64,000 bases of DNA from Polyangium fumosum (GTDB taxonomy: Bacteria > Myxococcota_A > Polyangia > Polyangiales > Polyangiaceae): the NCBI RefSeq assembly GCF_005144585.1, contig NZ_SSMQ01000016.1, positions 124,001-188,000 on the forward strand, written 5' to 3'. How positions within the stretch are numbered: the first letter of the stretch is position 1; each line of letters opens with the position of its first letter. This document shows positions 54,901 to 62,809 of this stretch, one piece after another. Under the pieces are notes generated by a model. The model did no database searches, had not been told where the DNA came from, and worked only from the letters and a program-made list of their open reading frames with translations. The position numbers and the translations under genes were made by a program.

Positions 54901-54989
54901 ACCTCGATGACACGCACGGCCGAGACGAGGGAGCACAGGCGCACGAGGAACACGGCCTCCGGATCGGGATCGTGCGCCGGATCGATCAC
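51951..54989 (-). CDS. DUF4132 (MolR/YehI-like) protein
   Basis: 1012 residues from GTG 54989. The C-terminal 250 residues contain the DUF4132 pattern: LGHLVVTTRPRD, DARWIGWTDVEIVHPARLPDVTPWRALLDDLGVKQALPQLFRDL (about 838-910), and RALADEGF. The preceding 750 residues are Ala/Leu-rich helical repeats, probably a scaffold. In enterobacteria the related molR/yehI genes lie beside VWA and SWIM genes (yehP, yehQ), as here. The molecular function is unknown; a part in a MoxR-VWA-type protein-remodelling system is inferred from context. GTGA overlap with the small gene upstream. Confidence 0.8.
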   Translation of the reverse strand: MIDPAHDPDPEAVFLVRLCSLVSAVRVIEVRADAWPARRVVEQHEGYLVEDALLLRREPRQEVPFPLRLHGERPEDEAHHERVRRASRVFLRAAALVEARPRRAEQTFQALEALFEEIGPDAAAAMWLEAARAFLALGDEEHASRALRRLARLARRAPVSAALLDAVVSSPRHGTLLPSELVDVAAERAGPDAGLSLRLGVLRRRLEAGRDVPPGTMAALTNAARAAADPVTAAARIDAALLGCFGLLGTWAPAGEASLVRARLQALWMHAHASGDHGLRVRKDLAAALRATLGDLDAAHLAAVLDVLVPASPSDDTSLLVDVTRGLLGALARENDSSAETTCMRALLHLADIAPANLYVRADEIGRALADAFNKPASRPLLAALLADLDAAAGHVDPSRLLSEALDRGAGARLAPAEADPPPRSGTRTDRVRALARWLPAPLVTTTLAALAASTEEVASAAVAAAPALAFVWALRLVGLAQDERTAPDLAEDTLSLAEALTERLDPRLVTPSAVAAADPTLHLAHPDPAALLRGVALTRASLADRGALRPERWPAPALPGLSDPRDARFVLLAWSLATLDAREAGTHHLTFARIADATPLVRAGAGRLSPSPLALRGVSSSLARLTTTNLLRIPTADEPSLRDVVLLCAPRDLAEAFARDVGVSPRLLAEAPAPVPTSLDPASPLVPRDLPLPDLDPARPLAALFPRRTSRAPALVPARDPALPLSPVVAGHVVSIGPRGELVVTPEGASSPLRRVPSAVRKDERYRALVRGRRAERARRYEATRLLEDRMISATPLRADELAWLLDDPLHASLLGHLVVTTRPRDPGPPRDLALLWSWERARGLGVVPLDYDARWIGWTDVEIVHPARLPDVTPWRALLDDLGVKQALPQLFRDLRGVPDEELDSTESHVLARRLVDAAALRRALADEGFCTGPGLATRTFVHPPSDPNVSAWFDPGRPPWPRDAAYSGAFGFCDPNGVALPFSSVPRPLVCEARASIDRALARAAPRAR

Positions 54990-55318
54990 GGCGCCTCCTC
55001 GTCGTCGTCATCGGCCCCGAACGCTGCGAGCAGCGCGGAGCGCGCGAGCCTCGTGGAGAGCGCTTCGATCCGGTCGTACGACGCGAGCAGCGCCTCGGCG
55101 AGCGCCGCGTTCGGCCGCGGCCCGAGCCCTGCTTGCGCGTCGAGCGAAAGGGCCACGGCTTCGAGCCGCGTCGCGAGGTCGAAGAGCCCGATCGCCTGCG
55201 CGTCCGCCGCGAGCCGACGGAACGTGAGGGCCCGATGTTCCGTGCGTTCGAGCGCGCCGGCCGCGGCGAGCTCCTCGATCGCCGCGCGTGCCTGCCGCGC
55301 GAGCCGCTCCGCGATCAC
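54986..55318 (-). CDS. Small helical protein between SWIM and DUF4132 genes
   Basis: 110 residues from GTG 55318, with GTGA overlaps on both sides (SWIM stop upstream, DUF4132 start downstream), so it is a real member of the operon. The sequence is helical, charged and Ala/Leu-rich, with a strongly acidic C-terminus (FGADDDDEEAP). It resembles an adaptor or inhibitor more than an enzyme; no family recognised. Confidence 0.72.
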   Translation of the reverse strand: MIAERLARQARAAIEELAAAGALERTEHRALTFRRLAADAQAIGLFDLATRLEAVALSLDAQAGLGPRPNAALAEALLASYDRIEALSTRLARSALLAAFGADDDDEEAP

Positions 55319-56724
55319 AACGTCACCTCGAGCGTGGGATCCACGACGTCGAGCGTGAGATCGAGCGTGGTGCCGTCGGCGAGCATGGCCGAGATCGGCT
55401 CGATCACGAGCGCGCCTCCTTCGCGGGCGAGGCGGACGCAGAGGAAACGCGGCGGCCTCGCGGCGCGGCTCAGCACTTCGAGGTTGTCGAACAGGAGCGC
55501 GCGCTCTTCCCGGAACGAGAGCGCGGTCCGGATCTCCACGTCCGCGGAGACGCGCAGGCGGAGCGAGAGCTCCTGGGTCGCGTGATCGAAGTCGCTCGGG
55601 GACAGACGTTGCACGGGCAGGAGCACGATCGGCGAGGAGCGCGGCGGGCGGCCGAGCGCGTCGAAGTCGAGGCCCCGCGCGAGCCGCGCCGCGTCCTTTG
55701 GACCCGCGAGGACGTGCCGCGCGAGGCGGGCGTCCTCGAGGGGCAGCGCCGGCCGCAGCGCCACGCTCGTCGCGCGGCTGCCCGAGAGGCGCCCGTGCGA
55801 GAGCGCGATCCGCGCGCCGGAGAGCGCGAACCGACCCCGCGCGAGATCCCGCATCGTGATGCCGCTCTGCGCGAACGCGGGCCCGGCCGCGAGCCCCTCC
55901 GCCCAGGTGCGAAGATCCGCCGGTTGCGCGGGCTTTCCCTTCGTGAGCAGCGTCCGCGCGAGGACACGATCTTCGCCGAGCACGGCCACGTACGCCGTCA
56001 CCCCCGAAACGCCGCCCGCCGCGACCCACGCTTCGAGCCCGAGCCCCTGCACCTCGATCGGCGGCACCTCGACGTACGCGCGTTGCGACGCGCCCGCGAT
56101 GTCTTCGAGCGGAAGCGCGCCCGTGTTCGCCCGGAGCGCGCGCCCGAGGTTCCGCGTCACGGCGAGCGCCCCGAGCGCGTCGGCCTCGGCCGCGCCCGCG
56201 TCCGGGCCCTCGAGCGCCGGCAAGAGCGCCGCGAGCCGCTCGAGGGCCCGCGCGAGCCTGCCGAGCCCCGCATCCCGGGGCCCGCGCGCGCGGGGGCGCA
56301 TGGCCGTCGCGCGCGCGGCGAGCGCACGCACCCGATCCGCCGAGACACGCGCCGCGCGCCGCAAGCCGAGCGTCACGACCTCCGCCAGGAGCACGTCCAC
56401 CTCGGCCAGGATCGGCGCGAACCGCGCCGCGTCCTCGGCGGGGAGCGGCTCTGCCTTCGTGGGCTCGGGGAACGGGGCGGCCGGCGGCACCGTGGGGGCC
56501 GCGCGCCGGCCGAGATCCCGCGTCCTTTCGTCGCCGCGCGCGACCAGCCGATGCAGGCACGCGGGCGCGTCCCCCATCGGGCAATCACACCGGGCGCGCC
56601 CCTCCCGCCACGTGACCGTCGCGCCGCCGATGCGCACGGCGCAGTCGCCCATCGGCGTGGCCACGAGCTCGGTCCGCGCCGCCGCGCGACGCATCCCGGC
56701 CGGCGCTTCCCGGCGGCTCGTCAC
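55315..56724 (-). CDS. SWIM zinc-finger protein (YehQ-like)
   Basis: 469 residues from GTG 56724, which overlaps the VWA stop (GTGA). The SWIM motif CxC-x7-CxH is Cys46, Cys48, Cys56, His58 (CDCPMGDAPACLH). SWIM fingers bind DNA or protein. The remaining 400 residues alternate helical (about 75-200) and beta-rich segments (about 200-469) without a known domain, which matches the layout of SWIM proteins found with VWA and MoxR genes. Cytoplasmic. The tight coupling to the VWA gene argues for a complex. Confidence 0.83.
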   Translation of the reverse strand: MTSRREAPAGMRRAAARTELVATPMGDCAVRIGGATVTWREGRARCDCPMGDAPACLHRLVARGDERTRDLGRRAAPTVPPAAPFPEPTKAEPLPAEDAARFAPILAEVDVLLAEVVTLGLRRAARVSADRVRALAARATAMRPRARGPRDAGLGRLARALERLAALLPALEGPDAGAAEADALGALAVTRNLGRALRANTGALPLEDIAGASQRAYVEVPPIEVQGLGLEAWVAAGGVSGVTAYVAVLGEDRVLARTLLTKGKPAQPADLRTWAEGLAAGPAFAQSGITMRDLARGRFALSGARIALSHGRLSGSRATSVALRPALPLEDARLARHVLAGPKDAARLARGLDFDALGRPPRSSPIVLLPVQRLSPSDFDHATQELSLRLRVSADVEIRTALSFREERALLFDNLEVLSRAARPPRFLCVRLAREGGALVIEPISAMLADGTTLDLTLDVVDPTLEVTL

Positions 56725-57875
56725 GTCTCGCCCCCTCGCACGTGACGCCCGACCCAGGCCGCGAGCTCCCGCGGCGTCATGGCGCCGATCGGCATGCCGA
56801 GCGCCGCGAGCGCCCCGGTCACGCGCCGGTCGAAGCCGCCCGCGCCCTTGTCGCCGAGGGCCACGAGCCCGAGCACCGTCACCCCGGCGTCGAGCAGATC
56901 CTTCACCCGCGTCACGAGCGCGCCGAGCGCGCCTCCCTCGCGGAAATCCGAGATCAACACGACGAGCGTGCGCCGCGGCTCCGCGACCAGCGTCGCCGCG
57001 TAGCCCACGGCCCGCGAGAGGAGCGTCCCGCCGCCGAGCTGGAGCGAGAAGAGCACCTCCACCGGATCCCCAGCGATCTCCGTCATGTCCACCACGTGCG
57101 TGTCGAACGCGACGAGGCGCAGATCGATCGACGGGACCGACGCGAAGATCGCCGCGAGGATCGCCGCCTGCACCACGCTGTCCACCATCGAGCCGCTCTG
57201 ATCGAGCAGGACGACGAGCCTCATGCGCGACTGCCGCGCGAGCCGCCGCCGGAAGACGAGCCGCTCGACGCCGAGCACGCCGCGCGCGCGGTCGTAGTGC
57301 CGGAGGTTCTCGCGCACCGTGCGCCGCGCGTCGAGGTTCGCGAGGACGCGCAGGTTCGTCCGGCGCCGCGGCCCGGACGAGCCGGTGAGCGCAGGGGCGA
57401 GCTCCTTGGCGAGCACGCGCGCGAGATCCCGCACGGCCTCCTCGATGAGGCGCCGCGCCGCGGGGAGCGAGGCCTCCGGGATCTGCCCGCGCAGCCGCAC
57501 GAGGAGCGCGAGGATCGCGGGCGAAGGCGTCACCGAGGCGAGCGCCGCCGGATCTTCGAGCAGCGCCGCGAGCCCATGCCGCGCGGCCGCGTCCTCTTCC
57601 ATCACCACGCGCGCTTCGGGGGGGAAAAGCTCCTCCACGCTCGCGAGCCACGTCGAAGGCCGGAGCACGCTCGGCCCGAGGCCGGCGCCGCGCGCGCCCT
57701 GCGAGGGGCCGCGCCGGAACGCGCGGTCGTAGAGGAACGAAAGATCCTCGTCGATCCGCAGGAGCACCTCGTCGCCTTCGAGGGGGCTTTGGAGCGAGCT
57801 GTCCGCGAAACGCCCGAAGAGCAGGCGCAGCCGCCGCGCCGCCTCGTGTTTCTTCTCGTCCGCGCCCTCCGTCAT
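56721..57875 (-). CDS. VWA-domain protein (YehP-like) with complete MIDAS
   Basis: 384 residues from ATG 57875. The N-terminal half (1-215) is helical. The von Willebrand A domain (about 216-384) has a full metal-ion-dependent adhesion site: DQSGS (Asp225, Ser227, Ser229), Thr284 in GGGTLLSRA, and Asp310 in VVLISDFREGG. Related VWA proteins pair with MoxR AAA+ ATPases to remodel or assemble proteins; no such ATPase is adjacent. It starts 11 nt after the stop of the unknown gene at 57887 and overlaps the SWIM gene. Confidence 0.88.
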   Translation of the reverse strand: MTEGADEKKHEAARRLRLLFGRFADSSLQSPLEGDEVLLRIDEDLSFLYDRAFRRGPSQGARGAGLGPSVLRPSTWLASVEELFPPEARVVMEEDAAARHGLAALLEDPAALASVTPSPAILALLVRLRGQIPEASLPAARRLIEEAVRDLARVLAKELAPALTGSSGPRRRTNLRVLANLDARRTVRENLRHYDRARGVLGVERLVFRRRLARQSRMRLVVLLDQSGSMVDSVVQAAILAAIFASVPSIDLRLVAFDTHVVDMTEIAGDPVEVLFSLQLGGGTLLSRAVGYAATLVAEPRRTLVVLISDFREGGALGALVTRVKDLLDAGVTVLGLVALGDKGAGGFDRRVTGALAALGMPIGAMTPRELAAWVGRHVRGGET

Positions 57876-57886
57876 CGGGTGAGCTG

Positions 57887-58678
57887 TCAGGGGGCTTGCG
57901 TCTCGTGCACCGGCGGTGCTTGCTCGATTTCGCCCGTCTCCGGGTTCACGTCCTCGATGGGCTTGCGGTCGCGCAGGTAGCGGCGGATGGCCTCGTTTTG
58001 CACGAGGATGGGCGAAAGGAGCGCGCCCCGTGATTTCATGTCTGCCTCGTTGTCCGAGGGGTATTTGCCGAGGATCATCGCCACGACCTGGAGAAGGAGG
58101 GATTGTCCTTTGGCGCGCGCGTCCTTCACCGTGGCGTAGGTCAAGGTCCCGCCGGGCCCCTCGATGGCGGCGCGGTATTGCCCTTCGAGATTCTTGAGCC
58201 GCGTGACCTGCCGCGTGAGACCGAGCTCCGTCACGAGCGCCTTGTAATCGGGCTGCTCGAGACGATTCAGGATGCGGTCGACCTCGGCCAGCTCGTCCAC
58301 GAAGCCGAGCGTCGTGATGGCTCCCACGCCCTTGGGGAACAGGACGTCGAGCATTTTGAGCGCCGCTTCCGCGATGGGATCGCCTGGCGCGCAGGCGCGG
58401 ATTTGCGCGTCTGCGCCGTCGCGGAGGGCGCCGAGGGCGGCGTCGACGTAAATGTCGAGCTGCTTGGCCTCGGGTGAAAACGTTGATTGTTTTCGCCCAG
58501 CCCATCGCGCCTCCAGCGCGCGTGTGTCTGTGTCGTGGGCGATTGCATCGTTTGCGTGGCCCACGAGGTCCATGTGCCCGGCGGTGAGGGCGAGTTTTTG
58601 CACCTGGTGCAGGGCGAAGAGCCGCCGACCGGTCGAGAACGTGTAGAGGCGGAACAGGGCGACGAGAAAGGGTTCCAT
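57887..58678 (-). CDS. Helical protein of unknown function heading the VWA/SWIM operon
   Basis: 263 residues from ATG 58678; AGGAGGA lies 8 nt upstream, a strong site. The whole sequence is predicted helical with no membrane segment: an amphipathic first helix (FLVALFRLYTFSTGRRLFALHQ), a central Asp/Ala-rich part, and a polar Pro/Glu-rich C-terminus. No domain recognised. Given its position 11 nt before the VWA gene, it could be the specificity partner of that module. Confidence 0.72.
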   Translation of the reverse strand: MEPFLVALFRLYTFSTGRRLFALHQVQKLALTAGHMDLVGHANDAIAHDTDTRALEARWAGRKQSTFSPEAKQLDIYVDAALGALRDGADAQIRACAPGDPIAEAALKMLDVLFPKGVGAITTLGFVDELAEVDRILNRLEQPDYKALVTELGLTRQVTRLKNLEGQYRAAIEGPGGTLTYATVKDARAKGQSLLLQVVAMILGKYPSDNEADMKSRGALLSPILVQNEAIRRYLRDRKPIEDVNPETGEIEQAPPVHETQAP

Positions 58679-58701
58679 GCAGGCGTTCCTCCTGGGCGTC
58701 G

Positions 58702-58716
58702 ATCCCCCGGGGGGAT
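58702..58716. promoter_or_regulatory. ATCCCCC-G-GGGGGAT palindrome upstream of the VWA operon
   Basis: Perfect 7-1-7 inverted repeat, 24-38 nt upstream of the ATG at 58678 (minus strand). Operator candidate or leader hairpin. Confidence 0.4.
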
Positions 58717-58764
58717 GGGCCTGACGCGGGGGGAAGGGTGCATCGACGTCCGTCAGGAAGGCAA

Positions 58765-58792
58765 GGGCCTTCGTGGGCTCCGACGAAGGCCC
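58765..58792. other. Strong 10-bp hairpin between divergent genes
   Basis: GGGCCTTCGT and ACGAAGGCCC pair perfectly around an 8-nt loop. It lies in the 813-base gap (58679-59491) between divergent operons, where a terminator is not needed for either. Apart from this, the palindrome at 58702 and a purine-rich tract (59160-59400), that gap shows no gene with a credible start or ribosome site. Confidence 0.55.
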
Positions 58793-59491
58793 GGGCGCGG
58801 GTGGGCGTGAAGGTCGGCATTGGCGACACGAGCGAGGATGAAAGTGGGTGAAGGCCACCCCTCGCGGGGCGGGAACCCGGGCCGAGGCGGATGATGCCCT
58901 CGTTGGTTGTGATGCGACCCTGGCGCGGGCAGGGCGACGGCCAGCCACGTTCACCGAGCGACCTCGGGCCGAGGAGGCCGTCACCCGTCGTCGCCGGCGT
59001 CCGAGATTCGACGGAAGAGGGGCAAGCCCGCCGCGATCGAGGTTCGTGTCGCGTCTTTCGACGGCGGAGGCCTGCCCTCGTCGGGTTCGAGGCGAAGCTT
59101 CTTCGGGGGGCGAGCACCCGATGCGAGGTGCGTGTCGGGAGATGGGTGAGGCAGGTCCACTTTTGTCTGCGATCGAGAAGGAAAGGAGGTGGGTGCGGTC
59201 CAGGAGGATCGTGGTTCGGGGGCCGTGGGAGATGGGCACGGGCCAGATGGGTCGAGGTTCGGGTGGGGCGTGACGAGGGGTGCGGGCGTCTCGGCTGGGG
59301 ATCGAGCGAGGCCCGGGGGAGGGGCGAGGCTCGGCGGCGGGGGTTCGACCCGGGAGGGGGGAGGTGCGCGACCATGCCGCGCGAGGCTCGACCCCGGACA
59401 GACAAGGTCCGAGCGCTTCGTGACTTGTCTTGCCCGACCCGTTCGTCCTCCGGATAGATAGGCCACAGCTCATCGCAGGAGGGGTTTCCAG

Positions 59492-60934
59492 ATGAGGCGA
59501 GGGGATTTCCTCGTCGCGGCGCTCGTCGTCGCGGCGCCGGGCGTCGTGTTGCCTGGGTGTTTGGGGTCGTTCGGGGAGGACGAAGGACAGGGTCGAATTT
59601 GCGCCGCGCCCGTAGAAGGCGGCGAGTTTTGCGTCTCGTCGGGCGAGGGGCCCGCGGGCGCATGGAGCCGAGCGGCGGCACGCGGAGCGCTGCCTATTCA
59701 GATGTGGGCCGAGCGTCCGGAGGGGATGACGCTCGACGCGCTCGTGACGAGTCCTGGCGATATGGAGCGGTGGCTTGGGGATATCGACAGGGCCCTCGGG
59801 TACGTGCGTGGCGAGCAGCGGAGCGCCGAGTCGTACAAGGCGAGCATGGAGGGCCGGCTCCGTAGCTTGCTCGGGTCGGCGCGTATCCGGCAAAAGGAGC
59901 TGCTGGAACAAGAGCCGATCGACGCGGTGGGAGGCTTCGAGGCGGCGCTCGTGGCGAAGGCGAACCGCGAAAAGGACCCGCTCGTCGCGGAGATCACCGC
60001 GGAGAAGCTCTCCATGGGCGCCGTGCAGGGCGTGCTCGATCAAGTGACGCTCGATGTCGGGCCGCTGTCGGCGGCCTATGCGGATCTCGCAGCGGACTTC
60101 GCCGCGTATCGGAAGACGGAGTCCGGGGAGCTTTCTACGTACGCGAAGCTCGCGGCGAAGGCGTCGATGGCGGCAGTGACCGAGCTCGACGCGATCGAAG
60201 CGAGTGTGCTTCAAGCGGCGCACGACGCGAGCGCGGCGCCGCAGGAGATGGCGCTCCGGGCGGTGAAGCTCTCGGCGGAGGTGACGCAATTCGAGGTCGC
60301 GTCGCAAGAGACGCTCGCTCCACATGCGGATTTCATGACGACGCATGGCGCGGCGAATCCGGACCTGGCCTCCGGGGCGCAGCGCTCGATCCACGCCATG
60401 CTCGGGTATGTCGATCGGCGTATTGCCAGGAGCGATCGGGCGGCGAGGGCGCTTCTGTTCGGGATCTCCATGCGCAGGCAAGCGCTCGTGTTGCTCGACG
60501 AGAGCCAAGCCGTGCGGGAACAAGTGGCGGAGGCGAAGATCGCGAAGGCAGAAGCGACCTTTCGCGAGAGCGCGGAGGCGCAGGTGCTCGCGTTCGAGAA
60601 GGCGGCGCCGGAGGGAGTGAAGCTGTCGCTCCCGTACCTCGCGAAGCAATACGACGAGGTCACAGCCTTCTTGCAGATGCGCCCGCTCTGCGAACTACCC
60701 TCGTCGTCCTGGCGCGAGGCTGGCTGCGCGGCGATGCGTCCGCATTTCAAGGCGGCGGCGACGTACCGCGCGACGACGTTGCCGGGGCTCGTCCAGACGG
60801 GGCTCTCGACGATGAAGGCGCAAGGGGTGGGTGGCGCGCTCCTCGACGCAGCGGCGGCGAAGTTCGCGGCGGGCGATGTGAAGGGTGCTGCGGTTTTGCA
60901 CGATGCCGCGTTGCGCGGCGCGGAGGGAACATGA
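59492..60934 (+). CDS. Helical lipoprotein, first gene of a putative toxin cassette
   Basis: 480 residues from ATG 59492; CAGGAGG lies about 9 nt upstream. Type II signal peptide with lipobox VLPGC (Cys about 23). The mature protein is almost entirely helical, with long Ala/Glu/Lys-rich stretches (about 95-400) that could form a coiled-coil bundle, and a small Cys pair (LCELPSSSWREAGC) near 400. No family recognised. The last 4 bases overlap the start of the next gene (ATGA). By position it could be a partner for delivery or folding of the downstream secreted protein. Confidence 0.75.
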   Translation: MRRGDFLVAALVVAAPGVVLPGCLGSFGEDEGQGRICAAPVEGGEFCVSSGEGPAGAWSRAAARGALPIQMWAERPEGMTLDALVTSPGDMERWLGDIDRALGYVRGEQRSAESYKASMEGRLRSLLGSARIRQKELLEQEPIDAVGGFEAALVAKANREKDPLVAEITAEKLSMGAVQGVLDQVTLDVGPLSAAYADLAADFAAYRKTESGELSTYAKLAAKASMAAVTELDAIEASVLQAAHDASAAPQEMALRAVKLSAEVTQFEVASQETLAPHADFMTTHGAANPDLASGAQRSIHAMLGYVDRRIARSDRAARALLFGISMRRQALVLLDESQAVREQVAEAKIAKAEATFRESAEAQVLAFEKAAPEGVKLSLPYLAKQYDEVTAFLQMRPLCELPSSSWREAGCAAMRPHFKAAATYRATTLPGLVQTGLSTMKAQGVGGALLDAAAAKFAAGDVKGAAVLHDAALRGAEGT

Positions 60935-62802
60935 ACCGGTTGCTCATTCTCTGGATCGTGGTGTTCGCGCTTCTCGTGCCTGCGCACGCGCGGGCGGGGA
61001 CGCCGTACAGCGTTCATTGGGAGATGCTCCAGGAGAGCAACTCTTGCGAGGATGCCCGGCTGAACATCCCTGGTGGTGCGTATTTCCACGCGAACCGGAT
61101 GCCGCTCGCGACGTTCGAGGTTCCGGGGGCCTACGTGTCGATCCCCGACGGCCCGAAGAGCAACGTGGCGGAAGCGCCGTTCGATTCGGTGCTGCTGCGC
61201 ATGGGCACGAACGAGTTCACCTTCGGCATCCAGAACGCCAAGGGCAACGACGCCTGCGTCCACCAGCAGAATTTCGTGACGCTCGTCTCGGTCCCGCTCG
61301 GGATCCAAAAGCCGCTCTTCAACGTTCGGCGTGATGGGACCGCGTATGGCGGAAGCACGCAGGTCGGGCTCACGAAGGACGAGTTCGCGAGTCTGCTCGA
61401 ACATTTCGGCGCGCAGGCGGACGCGGTGGCGGATCTCGTGACGGGGGAGGCGCGGGCGGCCGGGTTTTCGCCGGATGATCCGTTCGAGTATTCGCTGACG
61501 TCGTCGGAGGTGCCGTGGGTCGAGGTGCCCGATGTGTCGGGCACGGCGGGGGCGTTCGAGCCGGGGAAGGATCCTTATGCGGCGTATGCGGATGCCGTGA
61601 TTGAGGCGTTGTCGCAGGACGTGCAGGGCGGGAAGGTGGTCCTGCGCGGGGACTTCGTGACGAATGTAAAGGCGTGGCGGTCGAATACGGCGGCGATCGA
61701 GAAGGCGCTGGCCGCGCGGGTGAGTGTTTCGCAGGCGGAGACGAGCGCGTTCTTGCAGGCGCAGATTCGCGTCACGGAGCACGTGCGGCAGTTCATGGAT
61801 ACGGCGGATTGGTTCTTGGATTCGCCGATCCCGCCGGATGTCCGGGCGCAGGTGGATGGGGTCCTGAAGAATGCTTTCGCCGAGATGGCGGAGCAGATGA
61901 AGGAGAGCCTCAATGGTTGGGAGGCGATCGCGCTCGGGCCGGAGAAGGGCTCCTTCATGGAGACGGTGCGGGCCTTCGCGGGGGCGATGTCGACGGTCGG
62001 GGAAGGGGCGGCGGCGTATGCGGAGGTGATGCAGACGCTGGTGCATGCGTCGACGCGCATTGCGATCGGGTTCGTGCCGTATGCAGGGCCGGCGCTCGAT
62101 TTGTGTGAGGCGGTGACGGGCAAGCTCCTGTGTTTGCCCGGGGGGAAGGATCTGTCCACGGAGGAGCGGATCTTTTCGGGTGTAGGTTTTGGGTTCGGGC
62201 AGATCACGAAGGCTTGGGCGGGGATCAAGGCGGCCGGGGTCAAGCCGGGGGCGAAGATTGTCGCGGCGGGGATTGTCGGGTACAGCGATGAGTTCCTCGA
62301 AGCGTTGCAGGCGAGCAGGAGGAAGGTGTACAAGACGCTCAACGGGGCGGTCAAGAAGGCGGTCGGGCCGATCGCGAACGAGTTCGAGGGGAGAGCGGGA
62401 CTGCACTTGATGCAGGATGAGGGACGGGCGATGATCGGGGTCGGGGATGATGGGGTGCGGGAGGTGCTGGGCATCCTGCCCGGGCTGGGTGATGATCTCT
62501 CGAGGGCGCCGGATTTCCTCTCTGTTACGAAGGGCAACAAGCTGGCACTGAGTGAAGCCAAGCGGCTCAAAGCTGGTAGCAAGGGTGGGATCGATGTCGG
62601 CCACGCCCGAACGCAGTTGTCCAACGCGATGCGAAAGTTGGATGAACTCGACCTTGCAGGGGATGTGGAGCGCATCGAGATCATCATCCCGAAGGGCGCG
62701 AACCTCAAAGGGGACTTTGCGATCTTGGGAGGCTACCTGGTAAAGCCCGGCGAAGGCACAAGCGCGTCACTCTCGATGGCTACAGCAACTTCATCAGGGT
62801 GA
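60931..62802 (+). CDS. Secreted polymorphic-toxin-like protein with PD-(D/E)xK nuclease-like C-terminus
   Basis: 623 residues with a Sec signal peptide (hydrophobic 4-17, HARA cleavage near 22). Residues 25-135 are beta-rich with three Cys; 150-370 are helical. About 375-425 there is a hydrophobic pre-toxin-like segment, FVPYAGPALDLCEAVTGK...LSTEERIFSGVGF, similar in pattern to PT-TG pre-toxin regions. The C-terminal domain (about 480-623) has Pro527-Asp528 and Glu542-Ala543-Lys544 (PD-x13-ExK), then a helix and an RIEIIIPKG strand, as in restriction-endonuclease-fold toxins. This part of the gene is less GC-rich than its surroundings. Predicted DNase or RNase effector; activity is inferred. 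Confidence 0.7.
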   Translation: MNRLLILWIVVFALLVPAHARAGTPYSVHWEMLQESNSCEDARLNIPGGAYFHANRMPLATFEVPGAYVSIPDGPKSNVAEAPFDSVLLRMGTNEFTFGIQNAKGNDACVHQQNFVTLVSVPLGIQKPLFNVRRDGTAYGGSTQVGLTKDEFASLLEHFGAQADAVADLVTGEARAAGFSPDDPFEYSLTSSEVPWVEVPDVSGTAGAFEPGKDPYAAYADAVIEALSQDVQGGKVVLRGDFVTNVKAWRSNTAAIEKALAARVSVSQAETSAFLQAQIRVTEHVRQFMDTADWFLDSPIPPDVRAQVDGVLKNAFAEMAEQMKESLNGWEAIALGPEKGSFMETVRAFAGAMSTVGEGAAAYAEVMQTLVHASTRIAIGFVPYAGPALDLCEAVTGKLLCLPGGKDLSTEERIFSGVGFGFGQITKAWAGIKAAGVKPGAKIVAAGIVGYSDEFLEALQASRRKVYKTLNGAVKKAVGPIANEFEGRAGLHLMQDEGRAMIGVGDDGVREVLGILPGLGDDLSRAPDFLSVTKGNKLALSEAKRLKAGSKGGIDVGHARTQLSNAMRKLDELDLAGDVERIEIIIPKGANLKGDFAILGGYLVKPGEGTSASLSMATATSSG

Positions 62803-62809
62803 TCGAGCT

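Noticed and set aside
58981..59466. A 161-codon minus-strand frame in the 813-base gap
   Set aside because: Pro/Ser/Arg-rich sequence without domain, no ribosome site; it looks like non-coding purine-rich DNA.
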